A stretch of DNA of 59,001 nt from Usnea hakonensis (Eukaryota; Ascomycota; Lecanoromycetes; Lecanorales; Parmeliaceae), in contig BLJB01000006.1 in NCBI GenBank assembly GCA_013423325.1, positions 1-59,001 of the forward strand, given 5' to 3'. A program made the position numbers and the translations under genes. The notes under the pieces were generated by a model, which worked only from the letters and a program-made list of their open reading frames with translations, made no database searches and was not told the DNA's origin. This document shows positions 1 through 12,005 of the stretch, piece by piece; position 1 is the stretch's first letter; each line of letters opens with the position of its first letter.

Positions 1-1047
1 GGCGGTCAAAATTCTCATATAAGGCACCGTTTGAAAGCGTATTATTTACTCTATAATTCTACCCCTTTATATTGTTATCATATCGTATATAGAAGAAAAG
101 GAATCAAAGTGAAAAGGATTTAGAGAAGAAAATTTCTTCAGACTTTCCTATTCGGGTATAAAGCAAATTTAGAGTGTGTTTTAGCTCCGGACAGAAGAAA
201 TCCGATCATATGATTGGCTATTGAGAAAAAAGTGCGGCGCGCTAAGGCCCGAAGAATCAACTGTACAGAGAGAAAGCAAGCTTTCGAGGTTTCCAATTAG
301 AAATATTAATGGAATTGTGATATACTGGCTACAAAGCTTAGGAATTAAGGACATCTGCCTTAAATGCTTGATTCAATTAGGGGCAATGACGTGATGATTT
401 AGGCTTGATTGATGCTGGAACAGCCAGTCTTCCGAGGCTCTCAGGCCTAAAGCCCAGCCTTATCACCATTATTTACTCTACATCGTAAGTCACTTTCTCT
501 CTATCGTCTCTTCTATCCATTTCTTCTGTTCCACTTTCATGTCTATATCCACAGATACATATCCAATATTTATGGTTCCTATCATCTATGTTTTTATCGC
601 TGTTGTTTAGATCGTGTTAGAGCCTGATACTGCGTATTACAAGAGCAAAGCCTCGAAAGATCAAAGGGTACTTTTTCGTATTATGCAGCTACTTACAGTT
701 GACAGTCTTAGCTGCTTATTATATTGCAGCAACCCCCTCCCCCCAAATGTTCCAATGGGCCTATCCCGGCCCCCCCCCCCCCGGTTATAAGGCCGAAGCT
801 CCTTCTGTTTCAGTTCCATCTTCCTTCCTCGCCGTCTGCCTAGGCACGCCAAGGCGGCAACACTGTCATCATTCATTATCACATGAAATAAATAAAATAT
901 TCATCACTTTTTCTGACCTTTTTAAAACATCAATCTCAAAGCCTTGTCTTTCATCGCCTTCATCCTTTCTCCTTCGTAGACATTATATATCATCTCCCCT
1001 CATCTCATTCTACCTATCCAAATCATTTGCGATAATCTATCCTAATA
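1..1047. other. intergenic spacer upstream of the first gene
   Basis: I see no supportable gene here. The stretch is AT-rich, with stop codons in every frame. It contains a pure C tract at 771-782, and the last ~150 bases are pyrimidine-rich, as is usual just upstream of a fungal start codon, so part of it is probably the promoter and 5' leader of the gene starting at 1048. Confidence 0.6.
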
Positions 1048-3261
1048 ATGGAAAAGGCGCAGTGGAGTCCTATAAATACTGAGCCTGCAACTTCGAGACA
1101 CAGCCCCACTGCAAAGAAACAGCCATCAACTCTCGCGCGATTACCCATCAATTTTTCAAATGGTCCCCCCATCAGAGCCAAGAGGCCATATCCAGATCAA
1201 TACTCTGAACCGCCAAGGCATATCAATGACACTCCCTTAGCACCAGGAAGAATTGAAACACTGACAAGGGACATTCCCGCCTCGGAACTGAACTCTCACT
1301 CATCGAAACCGCGAGGATATTCCTTTCTCAACAGTATAAGATCCGAGCCCGGTCCATCCCCGCCGCTAACCACCTTGCCGCCTGATGACCGTTCGTCTGA
1401 ATGGCGTGCTGGCAAGAGCCATGAGATGGGATCTAATGGTCGCAACACCACATCGGTGGGAAGCTCAAGGGCCGGCACCCAAACCCCGAAAGCTGCGCCA
1501 CAAACGGCCGTGCCGACAATAACAGGACGCGCACAGCAACAAAGACCCAATCCAGCATCAGAAGTAGACAAAATGTACTCCAAATTCAATATTCCGCCCC
1601 CAGCGAACGATCGAACTGTGAGTGACAATAGATCAAATTTGATAATTCATGAGCCAAGGCAGGGCTCGGTCAAGCAAAGAATCGAGAAAATTCTTGGACC
1701 GGGAGATTCCCCCGTAAGCGTGACTAAACATGTCACCAATGACCATTCCCTCGAACCCCACCAAAGTCGCACGGAGCCTGTACAAGACCCACAACTCCAA
1801 AATGAAATCGAAATCGACAAGCAGAGTTCCTCCTCATCAGCTAATGATGCAGCACAGCCGCCCAGCAGCGCAGGACGCAATGCAGAAGAGCAAGCTCAAG
1901 AGGCAGTTGAAGATGCGATTGAAGATGAGATTGAAGATGAGATTGAAGATGCAGAGAGTCCGATCGTAGATGAAGGAGATCACGACACCGTCAAGACTGA
2001 TTTACCAGATGATCATCCTATTGAATGGCTGGCAGAAGCTAAGAAAATCTATCACTCTTCCATACCGCCATTTGCCACAAAGCAAAAACTCGGAGTAAGA
2101 AGAATGGTAGAGCTACCCTTGATCGAAGGCCAAAAATACGCGGGCAAGACCGAAGTGGTGTATCGGTTATGGAGCTCTTCTCATACGTTTGCCAGTATTG
2201 ACAAAGATGGCCAACGGTTTATTGTCAAGGTCTTCAGAGGCGGCTCTACTCCTTATCGACCCTGGTTAGGCCCGGAGGCAGGATTCTCCGATGCAGCGCT
2301 CGCGTATTCGAAGCAAGGCCCTCGAACACTCCAAGGAAAACGCCCTTCTCTTCCCAAAGGCTGGGCATTGAAGGAGGATGATGAGAGAGACGACGACTAC
2401 AGTCCGGCTAATCGCCGTAAATCTTTCCCGATGCGGCGTCGCCAGCGTCTCAATTATGACTTGAACGAGGAGGAAGAAGATGCTGACGAGGACCCCTTTC
2501 AGGAGGGAGCCGGCCAGGGCAGAGAACGAGTCCACTCGGGAAGATCGTCTATCGGAGGTGACTATGCTGGGTCTGATCCCGGTCAACAGCCCCTGGACTC
2601 TGACAAATTCACCGCACAACCACCCAGCCAGCTTATTAACGCGGTGAAGAAAAGTCTTCGACTGCCGAAAGAGCAAGATGTCTCGCCGCAAACTAAACCG
2701 ACTAAGCGCAGGAGTATCGGCGGCCGAGCAGTAACCAATGAGTCGGAAGAGAACAAGCGTCAAAAGCACAAGGCCGTCTTCTCCAGCGACAGCGAACACT
2801 CCGTCCCGAATAAGCGGTTCAAGACCACCAAGGCCGTATCCCACCGCCAACTTCCCGATCCAGCCCCCCTCGTTCCTCAGATCCCAAACCACGAGCCTCG
2901 TCCCCTCGATACGCAGACGCTCTCACCATACAAGCAATCCCACACGACACTCCGGATCGCCTTGATTCCATACCCACTGCAGTCCGCCGTCCAGCGACTA
3001 CGATCCTGCATGACCATAGCCACCTTCTTCACCACCGTGATCGGAGTCTCTGGGTACAAGGGCAACCGGGAGAAAATCTTCGGTATCTCGGCCACGTTTG
3101 ACTGCAAGCCCGACGACGATGCGGATAAGAGTATGGTGATAAGAGAAGAGTGGGTGGATAGCTTTGAATTTTTTCTCGAAACCGTTGATGGAGCAGAGTC
3201 TTGGAAGGGGGATGGGGGTAAGTGTGGCGTTTCTGTCAAGTTGTTGGTGGCGGAGAGATAA
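1048..3261 (+). CDS. large intronless hypothetical protein, mostly disordered
   Basis: A single uninterrupted frame of 737 residues begins at an ATG with A at -3 and ends in TAA. I do not recognise a family. Residues ~1-310 are rich in Pro, Ser, Gln and charged residues and look disordered; a short acidic iteration of EDEIEDEIED type lies near residues 290-305, matching an imperfect 12-bp DNA repeat at 1906-1953. A more ordered block at ~330-420 has alternating hydrophobics (VVYRLWSSSHTFASI, RFIVKVFRGG). Residues ~440-640 contain basic runs (RRKSFPMRRRQR, NKRQKHKA, KPTKRRS) that resemble nuclear localisation signals. The last ~110 residues are hydrophobic and ordered (TIATFFTTVIGVSGY). Length without a frame break and the clean start argue for a real gene; a nuclear role is inference from the basic patches only. 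Confidence 0.7.
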   Translation: MEKAQWSPINTEPATSRHSPTAKKQPSTLARLPINFSNGPPIRAKRPYPDQYSEPPRHINDTPLAPGRIETLTRDIPASELNSHSSKPRGYSFLNSIRSEPGPSPPLTTLPPDDRSSEWRAGKSHEMGSNGRNTTSVGSSRAGTQTPKAAPQTAVPTITGRAQQQRPNPASEVDKMYSKFNIPPPANDRTVSDNRSNLIIHEPRQGSVKQRIEKILGPGDSPVSVTKHVTNDHSLEPHQSRTEPVQDPQLQNEIEIDKQSSSSSANDAAQPPSSAGRNAEEQAQEAVEDAIEDEIEDEIEDAESPIVDEGDHDTVKTDLPDDHPIEWLAEAKKIYHSSIPPFATKQKLGVRRMVELPLIEGQKYAGKTEVVYRLWSSSHTFASIDKDGQRFIVKVFRGGSTPYRPWLGPEAGFSDAALAYSKQGPRTLQGKRPSLPKGWALKEDDERDDDYSPANRRKSFPMRRRQRLNYDLNEEEEDADEDPFQEGAGQGRERVHSGRSSIGGDYAGSDPGQQPLDSDKFTAQPPSQLINAVKKSLRLPKEQDVSPQTKPTKRRSIGGRAVTNESEENKRQKHKAVFSSDSEHSVPNKRFKTTKAVSHRQLPDPAPLVPQIPNHEPRPLDTQTLSPYKQSHTTLRIALIPYPLQSAVQRLRSCMTIATFFTTVIGVSGYKGNREKIFGISATFDCKPDDDADKSMVIREEWVDSFEFFLETVDGAESWKGDGGKCGVSVKLLVAER

Positions 3262-4520
3262 AATGGCTTTTTGTACTTTCCCCTGTCATCTCTTTACAAA
3301 TCCAATAGTCCCGTCGTGGGGAACTAGACCACACGTCTCTCCTTCTCACAGTCACGCCTCTATCTCACATTTACGCACGCATTCCACCTTCAATAGCGAC
3401 ACAGCACCATCATCATTACCATTTTAGAATATATCACAGTCCGTTTTTTCTTTTGTCCTCGTGCCAACTCCCTGGCAGACAGGGTAGGTAGATATTTCAT
3501 CGTAATCACACTGCCTTACGTTATACCATAATATCGGGAGGCCTAGTCCTGGCCAGCGATTCCCATCAATCCTTTTACTCAACAACATCCAAGGGGTAAA
3601 CAAGGCGGGAAACATTATCAATACGCTTCGCTTTATTTTACGCTTCACCTTCACCCTTCCCCCCTTCCCTCTCCTTCCCTCTCCCTCCTCTACTCCCGCT
3701 TTTCCAACCCCCAAACCCCATCATACATCCTACTCAACCAACTCAACTCAACTCAAGCAAACTACACATCTCTCTCTCTCTTATTCTTCCCCTCTCCTAC
3801 TCCCTTCATATGTATCCCATCTGTCGCCTTTGAGGGTACTACAGCACAGTATACGATAGTAGAGCACAGTACTGCACCATCACCACCATTTTTATCTTGT
3901 GAAAATCTACAATCGTTTTCTTTGGGGGAATGGGGGAATGGGGGAATGGGGGGAGTTGGGGGTGAAGGGAGGGGGAGTTGGGAGAATTAGAAGTTGGAGA
4001 AGTAGGGACGACAGGTAGGTGGAGTGGGTAGGTAGGGCTTATAGGGTCGATAGGTATGTATCTATCGTAATTTATGTATACTACGTTCTATTATTTTATA
4101 TTATATCATACCGAAAGATCGCTCGGGGGTTTGCGAGTTGTGGGTGGCGAGCTGGTGAGTGGGAATGATGGAGTCGCGTTATGGGGCGCTGGTTGAGAGG
4201 CTTCCTGAAGGTGGGGGAAGGGGAGGAGGGGGGTGGGCTATGGGGCTTTTTTTTTTCTTTTGGGAATAAGCGTTTGTTAATTGATACGTACGTACGGAGC
4301 TGGGGTGTGTAGGTGGTACCAAAATGGAGTTGGGAGAATGCTGGGAAGGGTAAGGGGGGTGTGAGGGGGGGAGGAAAGGGTAAGGGGTGGGATAGGGGAG
4401 AGGTTTGAGATGGGGAAGGGAGGGAAAGAAGGAAAGGGGGAGATGAGATGAGATGAGATGACATGAGGGAGATCGCTTGAGAAGACGGGAGTGAAGATTC
4501 ATCGACATATCCTCCCTAAC
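3262..4520. other. intergenic spacer with G-rich and purine/pyrimidine simple sequence
   Basis: No gene is supported. It separates the 3' ends of two convergent genes (1048-3261 and the PKS), so it should hold two terminators. Bases ~3650-3800 are polypyrimidine, 3924-3981 is a G-run array, and 4441-4466 is an imperfect pentanucleotide repeat. The open frames seen on the minus strand here are proline/serine low-complexity artefacts. Confidence 0.6.
3924..3981 (+). repeat. G-run array, potential G-quadruplex
   Basis: Several runs of four to six G are spaced by short AAT, AGTT and TGAA loops, beginning with three near-identical 8-base units of GGGGGAAT type. Four or more closely spaced G-runs meet the usual sequence rule for an intramolecular quadruplex. 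It lies between two convergent genes. Confidence 0.6.
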
Positions 4521-7500
4521 CTAATTCACAACACTATTTTCCCCCCTCGCTTTCCCCACAATAACCCCACTTAACCCTTCCAACGAATTCCCCGCGATGA
4601 TATCAAACATACTCACCTTGACCCCTACCACCCTCGCAATCCAATTTCTCACCTCCACCGCAACCAGGCTGTCTAATCCCAACTTCGCCATCGGCAGCGT
4701 CCCATCAATGTCGTCGATGGAGGGCATCATGAGGACTTCTGCGATTTTGGTCGCGAGGGTGTTGTAGACGAGACTTTGGGCGTCGGCAGTGGTCGGGGAT
4801 TGGGTTAGGAGGTGGGATAGTGATGAGGGTGTTCCTGCTTTCCCCGCACTTTGCGAGGGTGAGGATTCCGATTGGGCTTGATGCCACTCGTCCCGGAGAC
4901 GCGAGAATTTGGAATCGCTGAGCCAGAATGGTTCGTCTTTGAGATCGGTGCGGGGGCGCAGGCCCGTGATCCAGTCGTGATTGCGTCCTGGCTCCGCGGT
5001 CTGCGCTTCAATGGCCGCCTTGACAAACGCGCAGACTTCATCCTCTTCGAGCCACTGAACGCCAATATGCCGATCAACATGTCCAGCGCGGCTTTCGGCG
5101 TCGTCATTATGCTCGGCAAAGTAGCCAGCGCCGCGGATGGCGCCGAGATTGAGGGTTGCTGCGGGGAGGTTGTTGGCGATGCGGTGTTGGGCAAAGGCGT
5201 TGAGGAAGGTGGAGGTGGCACCGTAGAAGGATTGGCCGTGGTTGCCGAGGATGGAGGCAAGGGAGCCGAGGAGGAGGAAGAAGGAGAGGTTGGGGAAGGT
5301 GTGGTGGAGATTCCAGGCGCCGGCGACTTTTGGGGCGAGGACGGAGGTGTAGTCGGAGTGGGTTGAGGTTTCGAAGAGGGTATTCTGGGAGTGTTTAGTG
5401 GGTAGGGGGAAGAAAGGGAATTGGAGGTTTGCTTACCTTGAATATGGCGGAGCCGTGGATTATGCCTTTGATTGGTGGCATGAGGGTTGAGCATTCCTGC
5501 GCCATTTTCTCGACACTGCTTCTGTCGGAAACGTCGCATTTGAGCACGACTATTTTAGCGCCGAGGAGTTCCATTTCGTTGACCGATTGCTGCACATCGG
5601 GGTTGTCAAGCCCGCTGCGAGAGGCAAGGATGATATTCTTTGCCCCTTGCCCAATCAACCATTTCGTGATAGCCTGACCCACGCCGCCTGTGCCACCTGT
5701 GATCAAGTAACTGGCATCTCGGCGGAGCGAAGTGTGACCTAGTTTCGGAGCAACAGCCTGTCTTTAGTGTCAGCACCGAGGAAACCGACGGCACATTCAT
5801 TACCGTAATCGAGCTGCTTTAGGTAGTGAACAGCCGGGCTGCAACTCACCTTGACTTGGTCCCCCTCTCGTGGCTCGACGATGATCTTCCCCATCGATTT
5901 CCCGCTCTGCATGAGACGGAAAGCTGCCTCAATCTGCGACACAGGAAACGCATTGATTGTAGCGACGTTATCCAAGTGACCATTGAACAACAGCTTTGTG
6001 ACCTCCGACAATACTTTACCAGTCGCTTGGGGTCTCTTAGCTTGCAGTAGAAGCAGGTCGACCGTAGAATAGGTGATGTTGTTTGTGAACTTGCTCATTT
6101 CAATCCTGGTGTTGACAATCAAATCCTTCTTCCCAATCTCGATGAATCGGCCAAAGGGTGCAACGCAATCCAGAGAAGCTTTGAGCATTTCTCCAGCCAA
6201 GGAGTTCAGTACCACGTCAACGCCGTTCCCGGAAGTGCTGAACTTGACAGATGTCTCAAAGGATGTATCTCGAGAGTTGAAAATATGGTCTTCGGGAATG
6301 TTGTATGTATCCATCAGGTATTTCTTTTTCTCGGGGCTACCCACAGTGGCAAAGATCTCCGCCCCAATCCATTGACAGAGCCTAATGGCGGCTTGGCCAA
6401 CCCCTCCGGCAGCGGCATGGATCAAGACAGTTTCACCAGGGGAAAAACGGGCAATATTTACAAGGCCATAGTAAGCGGTTGAGAATACTACGGGAACGGC
6501 TGCCGCGGAAACGAAAGACACGGAATCGGGGATTTTGGCGACAAGATGAGACGAGCACCTGGCGACGGTACCGTAGCCGCCATCTGACAAGGCGCATACT
6601 CGATCCCCGATCTGAAAGCCGGTCACTGATCGTCCCATGGCGGCAATCGTCCCACTACATTCGCCTCCAAAATGTTCCGAGGAGATTTGACCCACGGCAT
6701 ACATTATGTCTCGAAAGTTGACGCCGGTTGCTTGAACTTTGATCTCCACATGATCCTCCTCTAACGACCTCGTGATAGTCTTGTCGTCCTCGAAGTAAAG
6801 GGTATCCAGAAGGCCAGGTGACTCCATAGTCAAACGCAAGGGTCGGTCTATTTGGTCAAACTTTTGTAATTCGATCTCCGCTTTTCCATCTTGTCGGACT
6901 ACCCAACGACTGGCGTCGGGATCTTCGACCACTCGCGGCACGAACAGCTGGCCATGTCTCTCCATGTATTCTCTCTCCATGTCTCTCGCGGAAACCTCAG
7001 TGCCCCATGACGCTTTGAACACGGTACAGATGAGATCGGAGGTAGCGTCTGGCGAAAGAGGGTCCTTAGCATCCAAATCGAGGATAACTGGCAAGATCCC
7101 GGCATTCTCGTTGCGAATTGTTCTGATCATTCCAAGCGCCAGGCTCGCATTTGGGGTGGCTGTCGCAAGGTTTGCATCTTGGAGGACCCACAGCAAACCT
7201 TGAGCTGAGCATAGTCTTTGAATTGCATCAAAGTTCTCGCTTGAGAGATTCGCCAGGATTGCAGAATCCAGCTCGTCCAAGAAAATGCAAATGGAGTTGC
7301 TTAGATCCATGGTTCTGATGGCTATCAAAGATACCACAGTAGCACGCTTCATGCTTGTTGGCTCGAGGGCATCCTGGATCCTTGCAATGGACACACGTGT
7401 AGGTGTCTTACTGCAGACTAGGACAATGTCAGGACAGGATTCGTAATGTTCCGGTATGCCTGGTAAGCTATTTGTGTGGCTATTGATGTGGACATTTGTG

Positions 7501-10500
7501 TGGCTTTCCTGGTGAGCATCGCCGGAACCATTTGCGAGACCATTTGTTAGACCATTTGTGTGACCATGTTTAAGAACGCTTGTCGAACCATTTGTGTGAT
7601 CACTAGGCTCATCATTCGTAGGGCCGTTCGTGAGGTCACTTGTGTGACCATTTGTGGACCCATTCGTGTGGCCATTCGTAATGCCATTCATGAGGCCATT
7701 CGTAAGGTCATTTATGTGACCATTGACGGAATATTCGCTCGATCCTGAAAAAATAGGATACGGCTGCCATTGAAGTTTCCAACATGGATAGGTCGTTCCT
7801 GTTGCACTTGGTTCAAGAGCCTTGTTCGATATTATTGTCGATGTGAAACCCTGAACTGAGATGAGGGGAATACCTTTGTCGCCATCTGTTCTTGTCGCAA
7901 AAATGGATTCGATTGACTGTTCGACTAATGACTTGGAGACACCACTGCCAAAGATTTGAAGATCGTCGTTTCTTATCTGGTGAATATCTCGAGAAATTGA
8001 GATTTCATGAACGCGCGAAGCCACAGGAGTGCCGTTTAGCAATCTCAAGCCTTCGGTGAACAGCGGGTATGCGACTTGGAAGCATGAATCAAGAAGACCT
8101 GGGTGAACGATATAGTCGCTTTCAAATTCGTACGGCATTCTGTCTTTGGTTTTTGGACTCCGTACACGGGCACAGACGCTGCTGTTGTTAGTTCGACACT
8201 CGACAAGGTTGTGGAAAGAGGGTCCAAAATCAAGTCCCATCGACGTAAATGAATCGTAGATCTTTTCACACACTACCCTGTCTGTCGAAGCCTCCGCCGT
8301 TCGAGAAATTTTGTCCGCTATCAGTGCCCGTCCTATCTCATGCGAAAGTAAACCATCGACTAAGTTTGATTGATCATCTAGTTGAACGGCAATCTGACCT
8401 CGGCAGTGTTCCATCCACCCTCGTTCATGATTCCAAGAGAAGATGATAAAATCATGCCAAATATCGGATGATGCGCGAGTGCTCTCGCCCACGGGCCTGA
8501 GATTCAGCACTGTCTCTGTCTGAGAGGACTCAGGAAGGACCAGGGCTTGCCCCACGGAGACCTCTCTCAGCACATACTTGCTGAAAAGGATACCCCCCAT
8601 GACGGCACGCTGGTGAATAGCTTCTATGGCCATGGCTAGGAAGAAGGTCATCGGACACACCACATCAGATTGCACTTTGTGATCCCTTAACCACGGCAGA
8701 TTGTCAAGCTCGATGACGTTTCTCCATCTTGGCTCAATGTTATTTGAATCGGCGGCCTCAACTCCAAGAATGTCGCTCCGACCGAAGTTTCGGTGACGAT
8801 GACTGTGCGATAGCCGGGTCTCGTGCCAATAAGAGTGCTCATGGTTCCATGGATAAGTAGGAAGATCGACCAAAACGGCATCTTTCCGTGTTGTGGCCTG
8901 ATTGACTGCAGACAGGTCAATAGCGCAACCTCTGATTAGTAATGCCGATGCCAGCCTTAGGGCTGATTGCTGAGCGTTGGTGTACCGTTTCAGTGTTGGG
9001 AGATATTCAATTTTGCGTGGGGAGCCAATCTCCATGTCCAGGATTTCTTGAATTGGCCCAGCCAAAGCCGAATGAGGCCCAATCTCGACCAAAACATCCA
9101 CTTTAGATCTAGTCTGGACCTCTTCGATAGCTGGTAGGAACTTGACTTGAGAGACAAGATTGGACACCCAGTAGGTAGGTCCGAGGACCAGCGTACTTAC
9201 AGGAACGCCAGTCAAGGAAGAAACAAATTGCACTTCCGATGACTGAGCGGGCCGTATGCCCTTGAGTGCTAAGCGGTAGCTATCTGAGATCCGTTTGAGA
9301 TGATGGGAATGATACGCAACATCAACGTGAAGTTTTCTGCTGAAGAGACCTTTTTGCGCAGCTTCCCTCTGCAAGCGATCAATCCCGTCCACATCCCCCG
9401 AGATAGTGACGCTGGAGGGGCTGTTGATGCAGGCGACGACGACGGAGCCGGCGAGGTCAAAGTCATTGATCAGAGAGGTAGCCGCACTCTCACTAACTCC
9501 TAGCGCTAGCATGCCTCCCTTGATCTCGGGGTGTTCCTTCTGTAGACGAGCAGCGGCTTCTCCCCGATGAAACGCAATTTCCATGCAGGATTGCAAAGAC
9601 AAAGCGTCCGCTGCGAAGGCAGCCGCAATCTCACCGCTAGAGTGACCAGTCACGGTGGTCGGCCGTACACCCCAAGACCGCAACATAAGGATCAGCGCTA
9701 TCTGTATGGCCGTGCAAGCCGGTTGGCTGATAGAAGCTTGGCCGAGGCGCGTTGAATCAGCATCTTTCAGGATCTCATCCCGTAGATTGTAGGATGCCCC
9801 AATTTTGAGAATAGCATTTGCGGCAGCATCGATGGCAGAAGCAAAGACGGGGTTCGAATCAAAAAGCTCACGTCCCATACCATGCCATTGTGCGCCTTGC
9901 CCTGTAAAAACGAATCCCACTCGGGGAACTTTCACGGAGCGCAATGGATGCAGGTCTGGCTTCTCGAGCGTGGAAATCAAGCTGGTGAGTGAGTCTGCTA
10001 CATATGTAGCCTTCCATGGCAGTAGAGATCGTCGTTGACCTAGAGTGAAGGCGAGATCACCTAAGAAGCTATCGTTCTTGTCGTCTAGACGCAGACTTAG
10101 ATATTGCTTCAGTCTAGACACTTGTTGATTCAAGGAGGTTTTGTCATTTGCTGCCAAGACAAATAACTTGGATGTCATTTCGGAAACAGCTGCGCTTCGC
10201 TCTCCGTTCAGAATCTTGTTTGTATGGAATTCAATTCCGTTGGCAGATTCCTGAGCGCCGTTGTAATAACCATCACAAAGACGGTTTGGGCGCCGTCTTC
10301 GAACGTACGGGCTCTCCTCCAAAATGACATGAGCATTGGACCCTCCTGAATGAAATCAGTCATTGACACTTCCATGGTTCGGGTTGTCTTACCAAAACCA
10401 AAATTGCTTACAGAAGCCCTACGTATGGGGGTTTCTGGCCAAGTAAGCGGTTGGGTGGCTACCACCAGACTTTTACCGAGAGAAGGGATGTTTGGATTCG

Positions 10501-11779
10501 CGTTTGCGAAGCCCGAGTTGGGCAGGATAATACCCCTTTCGAGCATCATGGCTGCTTTGATGATGGCGACAATGCCTGACGCTCCTTCCAGATGGCCGAT
10601 GTTGCTTTTGACGGAGCCAACATAGAGCGGTTTCTCAACCGGTCTGTTTTTAGCAATTACAGCTTCGATGACGCGAGTTTCAATCGGATCCCCTGCGGCA
10701 GTTCCGGTGCCGTGGGCCTCGACATAGGTCGTGTCGATAGGATCCAAACCTACTTTTTCGTACGTGGCGCGAGCTAAAGCTGCTTGGGCTTCTTCGCTAG
10801 GCATTGTTATCCCGTTAGTCCGACCATCCTGGTTGATAGCAGTGTTACGAATCACCGCTCGGATGGGGTCACCATCCCTGATCGCATCCTCCAAAGGCTT
10901 CAGAACGGCAACTGCAGTACCCTCACCGGGGCCGTAGCCATCACACCGGTCATCAAAAGCAAACGACTTTCCTTCTGGCGAGAGGAGTCTGATGTTGGAT
11001 TTTGCGATCAGCAAGTCCGGGAGAAGATTTAGATGCGAGCCGCCCACAATTGCCTGTCTGGATTCGCCTGTGCGTAAGCTTTGGCATGCCAGGTGAAAAG
11101 CGGTCAAACTCGACGAGCAGGCAGTGTCAGCGGCCAAGCAAGGTCCTCGTAGATTGAAAAAGTAAGAGAGTCTTGCTGATAGAATGGCTTCCTGGTTGCC
11201 GGTCTCAAGGAATTTAGGCATCGTCTCGGTATCTTTCATCATAAGTTTACTGTAATCAGATTGGGACCCTCCAACAAACACCCCTACATCTTGGCCGCTC
11301 AGCGACTGCAGAGAAAACCCCGCATTTTCCAACGCTTCGTAAGTGCACTCCATCAAGAGCCGCTGCCGTGGGTCCATCGCCTTTGCTTCCTGTGCCGTGA
11401 TGCTGAAAAATGAGGCGTCGAAGCGAGAGACGTCTTCAGAGAGGAAGTGACCGCCTTTGGAGTACCACTGGGAAGAAGATTAGCCTCTTCTATGGCTTTG
11501 GAGTCTCTGACTTACACAATTTGTTCGGTCAGGATTTGGGTGATAAAAGGTTCCTTGAGAGAATCGATCCTTTGGGACTTCTGACCATGTACTCCTAGCT
11601 TTGAGGCAGAGATCCCAAAAGGCTTCCAAGCTTGAAACCTGACCCGGAAGGCGGCATGCCATTCCCACAATTGCTATCTGCATCGATGCCTCTTCGGGCG
11701 CACTCTGAGAGGACCATTCTTCATCGACAGATTCGCCTGCTGCCGGCCAAGCGTGCCCGTCGCTCAAAGCGATGGGCAT
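4521..11779 (-). CDS. highly reducing type I polyketide synthase (KS-AT-DH-psiKR-ER-KR-ACP)
   Basis: Iterative HR-PKS that condenses malonyl units and reduces the chain on its ACP. Five exons (11779-11516, 11467-10393, 10345-5850, 5757-5437, 5384-4521) splice in frame to 2339 residues; the first ATG is 11779. KS: Cys205 in DTACSSS, His340 in EAHGTGT, His380 in KSNIGH. AT: GHSSGE with Ser682. DH: His1002 (HKVQSDVVCP) and Asp1199 (DSCFQ). The usual methyltransferase slot is replaced by tetrapeptide repeats (residues ~1320-1406), then a structural KR half. ER: NADPH loop HAAAGGVG near 1755. KR: TGGTGGVG in exon 4, Ser2093 and Tyr2106. ACP: LGLDSL with Ser2291. It ends there, without thioesterase or reductase, so release must come from another protein. 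Oddities: KR position Tyr+4, normally Asn, is Ser2110; the DH motif has Ser for Gly. Malonyl specificity and product are not deducible from this sequence by eye. Confidence 0.97.
7467..7727 (-). repeat. 12-bp coding minisatellite in the PKS (Thr-Asn-Gly-X repeats)
   Basis: About 22 consecutive 12-base units encode degenerate tetrapeptides such as TNGH, TNGS, TNGL, TNDE and INSH (PKS residues ~1320-1406). The frame is preserved throughout, and units differ by point changes, so the array is old enough to have diverged yet still under frame constraint. It sits between the DH and the structural KR/ER part, where methylating PKSs carry the CMeT domain, and probably forms a flexible linker. Confidence 0.9.
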
Positions 11780-12005
11780 GGCTAGGTGTGGTATTTGAAG
11801 AGTAAGGTAAATACAGCGCCGTGAGCAACATTCGCCAAGCTTATAAGCCTCACTCACAAGCAGTTCTCAGGGGGAAAGCTAGAGAGTTCATCGACCTTTT
11901 GATCGAGCCCAGCTCGCAATCTCTTGTTCCGAAACGTCGGTACGCAGGTCATAAGATATGGTTTTGTACGAAAACTATCGGTGTGAATCCAATCTTAAAG
12001 TATAT

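Noticed and set aside
4179..4508. Two overlapping Pro/Ser-rich minus-strand frames just beyond the PKS 3' end
   Set aside because: They are translations of G-rich simple sequence; no family or signal features.
9840..9870. GGGTTCGAATC, a B-box-like string
   Set aside because: It lies inside the PKS acyltransferase coding exon, without any matching A-box or cloverleaf.
11780..11857. Upstream extension of the PKS reading frame by 26 codons
   Set aside because: It would start at GTG; the first ATG is at 11779 and the following residues fit an HR-PKS N-terminus.
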